Part shown: in pieces, positions 44,764 through 55,049 of the stretch
Layout of the letters: each line of letters begins with the position of its first letter
How positions within the stretch are numbered: position 1 is the first letter of the stretch
Source: Hofstenia miamia
Lineage: Eukaryota > Xenacoelomorpha > Acoela
NCBI GenBank assembly: GCA_004352715.1
Contig: SCFE01000038.1
Location: 1,415,241 to 1,479,240 of the forward strand
Direction: 5' to 3'
Length of the DNA: 64,000 nt
The notes under the pieces: model-generated
What the model was told of the DNA's origin: nothing
Database searches by the model: none
The model's input: the letters and a program-made list of their open reading frames with translations, nothing else
Made by a program: the position numbers and the translations under genes

Positions 44764-45924
44764 AGACTAATCTTTCGCCAATATATTCCAAATAAAGCAC
44801 ACAAGTATGGAGTTAAGCTCTTCAAATTATGTAGTCTAAATGGATATACATTCAATCTATCTGTTTACTCAGGACAGACTGTAAGAGGCATAAGAGATGT
44901 TGGATTAGCAGAAAGTGTATGTGAAAATCTTTTGAAAGACCTCATAAATGAAGGAAGAACCTTATATGTGGACAATTTTTATACCAGCTACAGCTTAGCT
45001 GTAAATTTCCTCAAGAAGAAAACTCATGTTGTAGGAACTGTTCAAACTGGTAGAAAGAAATTATCAAAAGTAGTCACAGATAAAAAGCTAAAGAAAGGAG
45101 AAGTTATATCCCAAGAAGACCAGAATGGTATAGTTATGCTAAAGTGGAAAGATAAAAGAGATGTAAAAATGCTATCAACTAAACATTCTCCATGCCTCCG
45201 TGAAGTCCCAAGGAGACAACGAAGACCTACACATCAAGAAAATGAGCCAGAAGAGCAGCCAATAGAGCAAGCCGAAGAGCAGCTGAGAGAGCAAGCCGAA
45301 GAGCAGCTGAGAGAGCAAACCGAAGAGCAACCAATGGAACAATCAGAAGAGCAAGAACAGGCAGGTGGCCAGACAGAAGAGGAGGCGGAAGAGGCTACAG
45401 GAGAGCCCCAAAGAAAAAGACGAAGGACAGAAGTTATTCAGAAACCAGAGATAGTACTTGCCTACAACAAATATTATACATAAAATATTGTATCTGACCA
45501 AATGGCTTCTTATGTTACAACTTTGAGGAAAGGGGTCAAATGGTATAGAAAATTAGGGTTGGAGTTGCTACTTGGCATGTCAGTGGTTAATGCTCTTATT
45601 ATCTACAAGGAAGCAACAGGAAAAAAAATAAAAATTCGAGAGTTTATAAAGAGTATAGCATTGGTGCTTCTTGAGTGTTCAAGGATCAAAAAGAAACCAG
45701 TTCAAAAACAGATGCATGTTATGAAAAAGAGATTAGATGATCAAAATAAGCCAAGGACTCTTGCCTGTAAGCCATGCTATGAAAAATTTACAAAGGAATT
45801 AGGAAGTAAAGCAGCCAGGAAGAAAAATAAAAAAACCGTGTTCTATTGCCCTAGTTGTGAAGATCAACCCCAAATGTGTTATGAATGTTTCATCTCCATC
45901 CATGAGAATAAAACTAATGAATAA
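44764..45924 (+). pseudogene. piggyBac transposase, inactive
   Basis: The frame begins after the N at 44761 with FRQYIPNKAHKYGVKLFKLC, then YTFNLSVYSGQ and GRTLYVDNFYTSYSLA, which contains the second catalytic Asp. A Gln/Glu-rich expansion follows at 45245-45395, then KPEIVLAYNKY. Where the family has MGGVD, this copy reads YT, a TAA stop (45481-45483), NIVSDQM. The third catalytic Asp is therefore replaced and the frame is stopped. Reading continues in frame with WYRKLGLELLLGMSVVNALI and ends in a Cys-rich C-terminal domain (CKPCYEKF, FYCPSCEDQPQMCYECF). The N-terminal third, including the first catalytic Asp, is missing at the contig join. Confidence 0.92.
45245..45395 (+). repeat. Gln/Glu-rich minisatellite inside piggyBac
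   Basis: Degenerate 24-base units encode EQAEEQLR-type octapeptides (EQPIEQAEEQLREQAEEQLR and following). They lie in a surface linker between the second and third catalytic motifs. Such an acidic insert is not a usual part of the family. Confidence 0.65.
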
Positions 45925-46252
45925 ACAGCAGATATAAAACTTTTTGTACCTCATCAGTTGAATTTTAATGTAGTAAAACACTCATAAATATACATTTGCA
46001 AGTTTATATTATACATAAAATATTTACTAAGAGAGAGGGAATTAAAAAAAGTTTATCTAAGAAAAAAAAACGACACTATGCCAACAAGGATTTCAAAAAC
46101 ATTCCCCAGCATGCCACACATAATAAACACCATAAGAAAATGCATTGGGTGCATCCAGAATGTAGTATACAGCCTTAAAATCAGAAAATAAGTTGCATCC
46201 TCTTTTGTGGATACATGGCACATTTGAGAAAGGCCAGATCTCCACTTATCTG
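45925..46252. other. piggyBac 3' untranslated region
   Basis: Between the transposase stop and the element end. No other feature. Confidence 0.5.
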
Positions 46253-46276
46253 GAGACATGGCAGTCAATGTGTTAA
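46253..46276 (+). mobile_element. right end of piggyBac with TTAA target
   Basis: On the minus strand it reads TTAACACATTGACTGCCATG, a TTAA target followed by an end of the kind seen on piggyBac elements. The matching left end was not found; it may have been lost at the contig join. Confidence 0.7.
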
Positions 46277-47304
46277 GAAACATGCAGTAAAATTTTTAAA
46301 AGAAAAATATAAAACTTACATATAAATTTAGTTTAAATATAGAACAAAGGAAATTACAAATGGCGTTTCACATGGGTCAAAATGAAAGTTGAAATAAATA
46401 ATTTTTTTTTATCAATTTAAATTGAATTTCTATTAAATTTAAAACTTGATAATAATTAAGAAGGCAAAACAAATAAATATTTGTAATAACTTGACATTGT
46501 TAGACCAAATGTGAATGAGCAAATTAAGCTGATATTCATAAACCAAATAGTCCTTTTTCTAACAAAGAAATTTTATTTACAGCTGTAGAAAGTGTTTATC
46601 AAACATTTAATTATAAAATGAGTTATATTCATTCAATCATAAGTTTTCTAGCTGTGCAGGTTACCCCTTTTTCATTGTTCAAAGTCATGAAGAGTCAGCA
46701 CATATTATTTGAAATTCAAGGGAATGCATTCAATAATATTTACTTTATCAAACAATTGTTGATTTTAATTGAAGAAAAACTTTACATTCTTACAGTAGCC
46801 ACTCAAAGGCAATGTTTAACTCTCTCCCATCACACATACAAAAGGCTTTCAATTGGTAACAGTGTAACTTCCATCATATCACATTTACAGAGGGCAATCT
46901 CACAAGTGAACAAATGCTTCAATTTAGCAATTCACTAAATTTATCAACATGAGAGAATACAATGTTTTGGGGATGTGATGCTATGAACTGCAAATTTCTT
47001 AGCCAAATAATCTCACAACAGGTTGAAAATTTACTTGATCACAGAACACAGGGGACTCTACCAGTTGTATAAAAGACTATTACAGATTTATACATCAATT
47101 AGAGACTCATGGTATATTTAATATTACTAGCAAATGTAAGTTTAAGAAATTCATTGTAAAGTCTCTACCACAAGCTGAAATACTACTACTTCTTAAAAAC
47201 ACTGATAATTTATTAGTTGTATAAAGGAAAATGATATTTTTGAAATACATTAATACTTGAGCATGTCCTATTAATTCCCAAAAGTGTGTAATTTATGCAA
47301 ATGA
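46277..47304. other. AT-rich DNA without recognised genes
   Basis: A 106-residue plus-strand frame at 46618-46938 has no motif and is not called. Nothing else seen. Confidence 0.4.
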
Positions 47305-48952
47305 ACATCTACACACAAAATAACAAGGTATGTTGATGTATAATTGTTTGATAACCTATGCATATTATAATATTTCACATTTAATTGAGTACATTTTTTA
47401 AAATTTCCATTTTAAACTAAATTATACACATCAATTTTCACTACATTTAATATTTTGTTTAATTGTATACAGTTTAAATTTTTCAATTTATGTGTGTACA
47501 TCACACGTCTCCATTTTTTGCATGTGAGTAATAAAATATTTACATACATTAAGATGTTTAGAATGGTGAATGCATTACAGGGTTTATAAATTTAACAAAT
47601 GGAGATGATATCTATGGAAAAAATCACCAACTTATTTGTTTTTTAAAAACAAACACAAAGTTTCAAATAATTCATGTTTCTTCTCTGGTGTTAAATATTT
47701 CATTTTATGTGTATCACATTTTTATTTTGCCTTCTTGATTGTTTTTTATTATCATCACATTAGTAATTGTAATTATTCTTGGGTGTTTTATTAGTAAAAG
47801 GAATTTTTACTTCTATCAGTGTTATAATTTTGTATTTTATTGTTACATGAGTGTGTGTGTGTGTGTATTGTAATTTTTTACAATTTATGCATTAAGGAGG
47901 CACTGAGTCAACCTATCAAACATTACATAAATTTTTTTAATGCGTGAAATTATCATCACATGTTACTTTGCCTCATAAAGTAAAAAAGTTAGTGGAAATT
48001 GACATCTTGACAGAATGGGGTGGGTTATATGCCTATATACATTTCTTATTATCTCTTTTTCCATCATACATTGCTTAGCAAATAATGCCTTACACTCTGT
48101 AAATGGCTTAAACATTTTTAAGGTAAAGCAAATTATTATTAGTGTTATAAATTAATGTAGCATCATCCAAACAAATCAAAAATAAGCTGCAAACATCAAG
48201 CAGAGTGAGAATAAGATTGAAGAAACAATGATTAGAAATGTTGTATTTAGATCAATTAGATTAATTTAGATNACATCTACACACAAAATAACAAGGTATG
48301 TTGATGTATAATTGTTTGATAACCTATGCATATTATAATATTTCACATTTAATTGAGTACATTTTTTAAAATTTCCATTTTAAACTAAATTATACACATC
48401 AATTTTCACTACATTTAATATTTTGTTTAATTGTATACAGTTTAAATTTTTCAATTTATGTGTGTACATCACACGTCTCCATTTTTTGCATGTGAGTAAT
48501 AAAATATTTACATACATTAAGATGTTTAGAATGGTGAATGCATTACAGGGTTTATAAATTTAACAAATGGAGATGATATCTATGGAAAAAATCACCAACT
48601 TATTTGTTTTTTAAAAACAAACACAAAGTTTCAAATAATTCATGTTTCTTCTCTGGTGTTAAATATTTCATTTTATGTGTATCACATTTTTATTTTGCCT
48701 TCTTGATTGTTTTTTATTATCATCACATTAGTAATTGTAATTATTCTTGGGTGTTTTATTAGTAAAAGGAATTTTTACTTCTATCAGTGTTATAATTTTG
48801 TATTTTATTGTTACATGAGTGTGTGTGTGTGTGTNATGTAGCATCATCCAAACAAATCAAAAATAAGCTGCAAACATCAAGCAGAGTGAGAATAAGATTG
48901 AAGAAACAATGATTAGAAATGTTGTATTTAGATCAATTAGATTAATTTAGAT
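47305..48952. other. double assembly duplication around single Ns
   Basis: Bases 47305-47866 recur at 48273-48834, after the N at 48272. Bases 48155-48271 recur at 48836-48952, after the N at 48835. The second contig contributes nothing new. The true order is probably the left contig up to 48271 running straight into the sequence after 48952. A (GT)n repeat at 47850-47870 and 48815-48834 may have caused the failure. Confidence 0.85.
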
Positions 48953-49341
48953 TTATTTGTATTATGCAACCAAGAAACAATATGTGTCAAAAACGAGAGA
49001 TTAGTATCAGTCAATAAAAATACTTTTGGCAAAACAAGGTGGCGAAATTGCTTCCATTATTTTTAGCCACCATCTTGGCAGAAGAAAAGTTTAAATTTGA
49101 AATCAACAGGTGCTTTTCTGGAATTACTATAAATACAAATTAAATACTGTAAGCAATTGATAAAGAATTTTATTTGGAATTCTTATTTTGTTCTACTATA
49201 ATGGTTTGATTATTTAATATGATGCCAAGCTAATTGAGTGGTGTTTAGTAGTGGTCTGGATCCATCATAGAGAATGATTCAAGGGAGTTGGTTAAACTGG
49301 ATGTGGAGATCAGCTTCAGGCAGATGCCCACTATCAATCAA
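48837..49341 (+). repeat. 5' LTR of gypsy D, deleted
   Basis: Begins TGTAGCATCATCCAAACAAA and follows the family LTR to about 49290. It then jumps to an LTR block GATGTGGAGATCAGCTTC-AGGCAGATGCCC (49300-49335). About half the LTR and the primer site are missing before gag. Confidence 0.7.
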
Positions 49342-49737
49342 ATGACAAAAGGTAAGAAAGGCAGCACAAAGAAAACTGCAATCAAGGCAGTAACCCCTAG
49401 AACAATACAATCATCACCATACTTCAGTGAGAACTCAGCCACAGACATGGAATTGAAATCCCTCAATTCACCCCCAGAGACGAACCCACCAGACATAATC
49501 AATATGCTGAGGAAGAGCCAGGAAAATGAAGCACTCCTAAAACATGAAATAGAACAACTAACCAATAAATTCAAAGATATGGAACAACAAAACAAAACCA
49601 TATCAGGCAAAATTAGATTAAATATAGAAATGAGGCTAGATGAACAAAGCAAATTATTCCAAAATGAGATTAAAATCCTCACCCACCAATTATTGGAGTC
49701 CAATAAAAGGTTCTTAGAACAAAACCTACTACATTAA
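49342..49737 (+). pseudogene. gypsy D gag coiled-coil N-terminus
   Basis: From the ATG at 49342: MTKGKKGSTKKTAIKAVTPR, then a Pro/Ser linker, then a coiled coil (LRKSQENEALLKHEIEQLTN and following) to a stop at 49737. An in-frame extension upstream is LTR-derived and lacks a natural ATG. It matches the gag starts at 31294 and 57847. The capsid and zinc knuckle are missing. This is the longest clean version of the N-terminal gag domain in the window and could be translated, but no function is implied. Confidence 0.7.
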
Positions 49738-49898
49738 CACAGTACTGACACTACAGAGTGAGAAGCAAAGTTAAAGATGACAAAACAACCAGAATTTGCA
49801 TCAACAAGCTGGAGCAACCCTATTGCAGAAACTATAATATGACAGGCAGATGCATTAGTTCATCAAGAAAAAGTGGTGCTGAAAATAATGCAAGCTGA

Positions 49899-49906
49899 GG
49901 GGGGGG
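49899..49906 (+). promoter_or_regulatory. polypurine tract of gypsy D
   Basis: GAGGGGGGGG just before the 3' LTR start at 49909 (TGGTGCATAATCC). Plus-strand DNA synthesis starts at such tracts; the position confirms the plus orientation of this element. Confidence 0.7.
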
Positions 49907-49908
49907 CA

Positions 49909-50503
49909 TGGTGCATAATCCAACAATTAAAGCTGCAAAACAAAAGAGATTAGTCAGAGAAGATTAATATCAAATTCAATGATGATTAAAATCAATTTAT
50001 GTTTAGCATTATTAATTTTGTATATTGCAACTAATAAACAACATTTACCAAATCATATTTGTTAAAACCATTTGGCAAAATGAAAAGGGGTGATAATGCT
50101 TCCATTATTTTTCAGGCATCTTGGCAGATGATTTGAAATTCAAAGTCAACAGGTACTTTTGGATTAGAAACTCTAAATAGCATGAAATCATTTAGAGAAT
50201 TTGTTGACATAAATTCTTTGAAAATCTTATCTTTAGATTTAATTCAGTTTGCTTACTATTAAACAATGTCAAGCTAAATGGTCAATGCATTAGTAGTGAA
50301 GAGGGCACACATTGGGAGCAATTTCAGGGTCCTTGATCCAAGCCATGAAACTGCATATATGTTAGGGATATGATTAGGAGTTTTTCTCCATTTAGCTGAC
50401 TACTGATTCTTTCATTAACATGTATGCAATAATAAAACTGTTGAAGAAATGGTTGGATAACTAATCATAGGTTATTATATTTTATATTAACTAGCCAACA
50501 TAG
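49909..50503 (+). repeat. 3' LTR F of gypsy D, first part
   Basis: The U3-side half, comparable to 60416-61000. The sequence is interrupted at ATAG (50500-50503) by solo LTR E and resumes with ATAG at 51955. Confidence 0.85.
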
Positions 50504-51954
50504 TGTAGCATCCACTACCAAGTGTCAAGGTGGGTTAAATGGTTCTTTTAAACTATTGTCTCACTTCAACCATTGGTAGGGATGTACTCACCTTAGCTAT
50601 TTCATGTATATATTTCTGCTATCCTTCTTATAACCGAAATAACTGAATACTATTTAGGTACTCTGCCATCATAGCTCTGCTCTGTAGATGATGTTCCTGT
50701 GGCCTCTGGCCGACTCTGATCTCTGCATCTTTTCATTTGTGTTTCCACAGCCGATCTAGGTGGCTTCAAACCTCAGCTCAACAAAGTTCTTATGTGTTCC
50801 CTATCCTAGCTCAGTGTAGTTCTCAATGTAAATTGTAACTGACTTAAACTCAATTTGTATCATGTACTTAATTCACTTCACAACCTTGCAATGTCACTAG
50901 CTGCTTAATAATTATCACTTTAGCCATTACCAAAAACTATTGGCTTTAATTAAGTTAAAATAATTAAGTTACTTAATAACTTGCAGCTTCCTACCTTACA
51001 TATAAATAACATAATACATGCTTGGTCATTTTATCAGTCTATTATAGGTCACCTAAGTCTATTATATAAAACATGTCTCAACAAAGTTCTTATGTGTTCC
51101 CTATCCTAGCTCAGTGTAGTTCTCAATGTAAATTGTAACTGACTTAAACTCAATTTGTATCATGTACTTAATTCACTTACCAACCTTGCAATGTCACTAG
51201 CTGTTGCATAATTAACGTTAAAATAATTACCAAAAACTATTGGCTTTAATTAAGTTAAAATAATTAAGTTACTTAATAACTTGCCTTCCTACCTTACATA
51301 TAAATAACATAATACATATGCTTGGTCATTTTATCAGTCTATTATAGGTCACCTAAGTCTATTATATAAAATATGTATAACCTATGTTGGGCTATCCAGC
51401 CCTTTCTTACTGATGTTGATTATTGATTACATGTAAATGATCGAATTGATAGCCAGCTAAATAGAGAAAAACTCCTATTCATACACCTAACGTAAATGCA
51501 GGTTCATGGTTTGGATCAAGGACTCTTGAGCTGCTCCCAATATGTTTCCAAACCACTACTACTGCATTTACCATTTAGCTTGACATTCTGTATTAAATAA
51601 TCAAACCAATATAAAATCTAAGAATAATATTTTCAAAGAATTTACTTCAACAATTTCTGAATTGATTTATGCTCTATTTATAGTTAACTTCAAAAAGTAC
51701 CTCTCATTTGAAATTCAAATTTAATTCATCTGCCAAAATGGCTGAAAATAGTGGAAGTGAAATCGCCCCCTTCATTTTGTCAAATTTGATGACAAGTACT
51801 AATTTGTTATGTTATTACTTGGTTGCATTTTTACAAAGGTAATTTCTGATAATTAAACTTAAATTGTTTTTCTAAATAATCATTTGATCTTAGTTTTGAC
51901 TAATCATTTGTTCTTCTTTCTTCATTAGCAGCAATTTCTTTGGATTATGCTACA
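50504..51954 (-). mobile_element. solo LTR E nested in LTR F
   Basis: 1451 bases from TGTAGCATCCACTACCAAGT to GGATTATGCTACA, in minus orientation, flanked by ATAG on both sides (50500-50503 and 51955-51958). It is longer than its relatives because of a 300-base tandem duplication. Its insertion is younger than LTR F. Confidence 0.92.
50777..51376. repeat. 300-bp tandem duplication inside LTR E
   Basis: Two copies with period 300 (start CTCAACAAAGTTCTTATGTG at 50777 and 51077), with several differences such as CAGCTTCC against a shortened form. Other family LTRs have one copy. The differences show it is real and not an assembly repeat. Confidence 0.85.
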
Positions 51955-52476
51955 ATAGGTGACCTATAAATAGACTAATAATGAGACTGTAAGTAATTAT
52001 TTATTTAATTATTTAAACTAATTAAAGCCAGTAATTTTCAGTAATGGCTAAATAAATATTCATTAAGCAGCTAGTGACACTGCCAGGTTTCAAGTACAAA
52101 TTACACATTACAAATCAAGTTTAGGTCAGTTACATCCAGCCTTGAGAGTTGCACTGAGTTAGGATAGGGAACACATAATGTACTTCATTGAGCTGAGGTT
52201 TGGAAACACTCCATTGAGAATGAAGGTGACTACTTGTTGGAAGATTTGGAGATCAGAGTCACCCAGAGGCCGCATGAAAAGATCAGGTCAAAGGAAACTG
52301 CAGCATTCAGTCCATACCTAAATAGTGTTGGACTATGATACAGTTAATTTAAGTTGACTAGAAGTATTAATGAATCAAAACAGTTAGTAAAAGTACATTC
52401 CTACCCAAACTTAAAATAGAATTACATTCAAAAGGAATTGATCAATGTGATTTAGAGCTTGGTAGCAGATGCTACA
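51955..52476 (+). repeat. 3' LTR F of gypsy D, second part
   Basis: The U5-side half, ending GCAGATGCTACA at 52476, where it meets the pol sequence of element G in opposite orientation. Confidence 0.85.
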
Positions 52477-52484
52477 GTAGTAAG

Positions 52485-53040
52485 CATGTGGTGCATTTAT
52501 TAATTATGTCCTCCATAACTTTCCTCACGGCTGTTGTCATGAATCTTGAGTTTAAGGTTTTCTCTGTCTGTAATTTTTCCAGGTGGCCCTTTTCATATAT
52601 TTTCCTTATCAACTCCCTCTTGAAATAATTGGGTATTGTAATCCTGTTGTTGTGGGCCTCTACATATAGTAATCTGTTTTTGTTGATATTCCATTTATAT
52701 TATTCATAATAGCTTGCTATTAAGTTTGACAGTATTGTTCAGGGTTCTTTTATCTTTTTTATGATCTCACAAAGGATCCTGTCATCTCTCTGCTTTTCTA
52801 CTATCTCTTGTTCAGATATTTCTTCTCTCATTAGTATTGGTAATACCACTTGCCCCTTATTATCCACATTTATCTCAAAAAATCTCTCATATTCAGTGTG
52901 TGGTAGGAACTGAAACTGCTTTTTCTCCCCATCTAGTTTTGCTGTTTCTCTTTGGTATTCTGATAATGACATCCAAAAGTCTGCATTGTTGCATAAGGTA
53001 CCTTTCTGGTGTTCAATTGAAAACATAAATTTGTTTAAAT
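52485..53040 (-). pseudogene. gypsy G pol: RNase H connection and integrase zinc domain
   Basis: The frame at 52739-53026 reads NADFWMSLSEYQRETAKLDG and ILMREEISEQEIVEKQRDDR. Beyond a stop, in continuing frames, it reads ELIRKIYEKGHLEKLQTEKT and then DIINKCTTC. This resembles the HHCC zinc-binding N-terminus of gypsy integrases, where a His-containing GH motif and a final CX2C are seen. The catalytic core is absent because LTR F replaces it. Confidence 0.75.
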
Positions 53041-53059
53041 ACTTAATCCATTATGATAC

Positions 53060-54060
53060 TATCCTGGATTTATCCCCTGGAAACTTCTTCAACCAGGCTA
53101 GTCTGCTGTTATCTGTGTGTACTCTAATTCTCTGCCAATCAAGAAATGCCTGAATTTTTTGATACTCTCAATCAGTGCCAACATCTCCACCTTGGTAAAT
53201 CCGTAGTTTTCCTTGCTTGGCTCATTAATATAGTCATTTTGGCTGTCTTTCCAGTGATTTTCAGGATAAAAGTGCCATAATAATTGAAGAATCCCATTAT
53301 CCTTTGTATTTTTTCTTATTGTTTGGCTTTTCTATTTTTTGGACCATATCCCTCATGTTGTCATTCATACATATGCTGCCTTTCTTGATTGTTCTTCCCA
53401 GGAATACTACTTTCTCCTTTAGTATGTTTCTCTTAATGTGGAGTCCTGCTTTCTCCAATATCATTAAAGTCCTTTCCAATTTTTCTAAGTGCTCTTTAAT
53501 TGTGTCACTTGTGACTATTATATCCTCTATGTACAAGTTGACTCTGTGTGTCTTGTTCTTCAGCACTTTATTGATGTATCTTTGAAAGGTTGCTGGTGCA
53601 TTACATAGCCCAAACACCACATATATCCATTCCTACAACCCATATGGTGTTATGAATGTGGTTTTTTTGATATCATCTTCTTCCATTTTCACTTGCCAGT
53701 ATGCCTTGCATAAATCTAATGTTGTGAAGTACTTGTGCTTGCTTGCCTTATAAAGCATGTCCTCTATTCATGGGAGAGGATACGAATCTTTCTTTGTTAC
53801 CTTGTTCAATTTGCAGATGTTTATACATAAGTGATACTTATCTCTTTGCTTCACAAATACTGTTGGTGCTGCATACAGCCTTTCACTTAGGCAAATGATA
53901 TTATTATTGATTAATTCTTTCTAGTATATGGTTATATTCATCTTTCATCTGCTCCAGCACTCTTCTGACTGGCAACTTGATAGGTTTATCCATTGTTGTA
54001 ACTATCTTATGCTTCTTGCCTACTGCTTGTCCCATGCTTCTATCTCCATAATTGAATATA
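53060..54060 (-). pseudogene. gypsy G pol: reverse transcriptase and RNase H start
   Basis: The minus strand reads VFGLCNAPATFQRYINKVLK, then LYIEDIIVTSDTIKEHLEKL. The catalytic YxDD box is YIED, with the first Asp changed to Glu, which should impair the enzyme. Downstream FLGRTIKKGSI and the RNase H approach follow in broken frames. The RT finger region, around 53770-53900, matches that of element A. Confidence 0.82.
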
Positions 54061-54063
54061 TTT

Positions 54064-54601
54064 TTAGTGTCTTTCCAACATCTCTCTTAGTTGAGTAATT
54101 TCCTTCTCCTCCAGATGTGGGTAGTCCTTGTTTTTTATTTCCAGTATTCTGTATGCATCTTCTTCATTTGCTTTCATCCCTATGCCATTGAGTACTTGTG
54201 ACTTTGATGGTGTTTGCCCACTTGCCCTTGAGTCTGCATGTGGAGTACTTTCTGTTTTCATTTGCAAGTCCTTGAGTTGACTATGCAAAATTACTCTCTC
54301 CATCATTGTTCTCTATAGCTTTCCAAATGAGTCTGATGTTGGATTTTATGTATTTTCCATATATCCTTACTTGAGATTTCTTTAAGTTGATGTTTTGGTT
54401 CATTGCATTGAGGATTGGAATTTTCCCCTTTCCATTCTTTACTGTGCAAACACTGGATGGCATTGATACTCTCTTCATGTTGATTCCCTTTTTGTCATAT
54501 AGCATTATGTCAGCTGTTATTAGATCTTCTGTGTTTATTGTATGCATCCTCCATTGATGTGGCTGCAGATGAATGTCTTCCTGCAATTTTAACATTATCA
54601 T
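54064..54601 (-). pseudogene. gypsy G pol: protease-RT linker
   Basis: Frames at 54281-54601 and 54064-54306 read QWRMHTINTEDLITADIMLY and NYPHLEEKEITQLREML-like sequence. The second is the segment that in gypsy pol precedes RT. No catalytic motif. Partly open in two frames. Confidence 0.55.
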
Positions 54602-54617
54602 TTTGTGTCTTCCTTGT

Positions 54618-55043
54618 TCATCTTTGATTTTGATTTCTTCCTTTCACTTTTATTGTCCTATTTGCGTAATTTATGACACATCCATTTCTTGTCAGGAAGT
54701 CATCACCCAGTATAACCTCATATGGTAGCAGATTGGTATGAGTATCCCCCACTACCAGCAATTGATAAAATGTCATGTTTGCTATTCTCATCTGTACTGT
54801 GTTTATCATTCCTTTCATGTTGATATATTCTCCTGACACATTAATCAATCATTTATTGCAACTGTTCAAGTCTTCCTGTTTGAAACCCAATTTCATTGCA
54901 CACTCATCTGTAATTATCAAAGTTGCTGCTCTGGTATTGATCATTGCTTTTGTTATTACACTGTTGATCATTATCACTATTGTATTTTTGGTATCTAAAT
55001 TTGTCAGGATCATTATCAGTGCACAGTGTTTATGAGTCAGCAC
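54618..55043 (-). pseudogene. gypsy G pol: aspartic protease with changed active site
   Basis: Reads MINTRAATLIITDECAMKLG then EYINMKGMINTVQMRIANMT and LPYEVILGDDFLTRNGCVIN. The active-site DTG/DSG triplet is represented by NTR: the catalytic Asp is Asn and the Gly is Arg. Both are G-to-A changes on the coding strand. The C-terminal ILGDDFL is intact. The enzyme would mature gag-pol; this copy cannot. Confidence 0.8.
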
Positions 55044-55049
55044 TCTAGC

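Larger units (their letters stand above)
48837..52476 (+). mobile_element. gypsy element D: internally deleted, plus strand
   Basis: 5' LTR (from 48837, also seen at 48156 before the assembly repeat), a gag start, a polypurine tract (49899-49906) and a 3' LTR (49909-50503 plus 51955-52476). The 3' LTR is split by solo LTR E. Only about 560 internal bases remain. The primer-binding site is deleted: the LTR joins gag directly at about 49340. It is a non-autonomous deletion derivative, unable to prime reverse transcription. Confidence 0.75.

Noticed and set aside
46618-46938. 106-residue plus-strand frame
   Set aside because: No motif, no conserved start context, and composition typical of chance translation.
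47850-48834. Two GT repeats as separate microsatellites
   Set aside because: The second belongs to the assembly duplication, so only one is real.
49288-49341. In-frame extension of gag D into the LTR
   Set aside because: No ATG at the start (TTG), and the residues come from LTR sequence; other gag copies start at the MTK/MTN motif.
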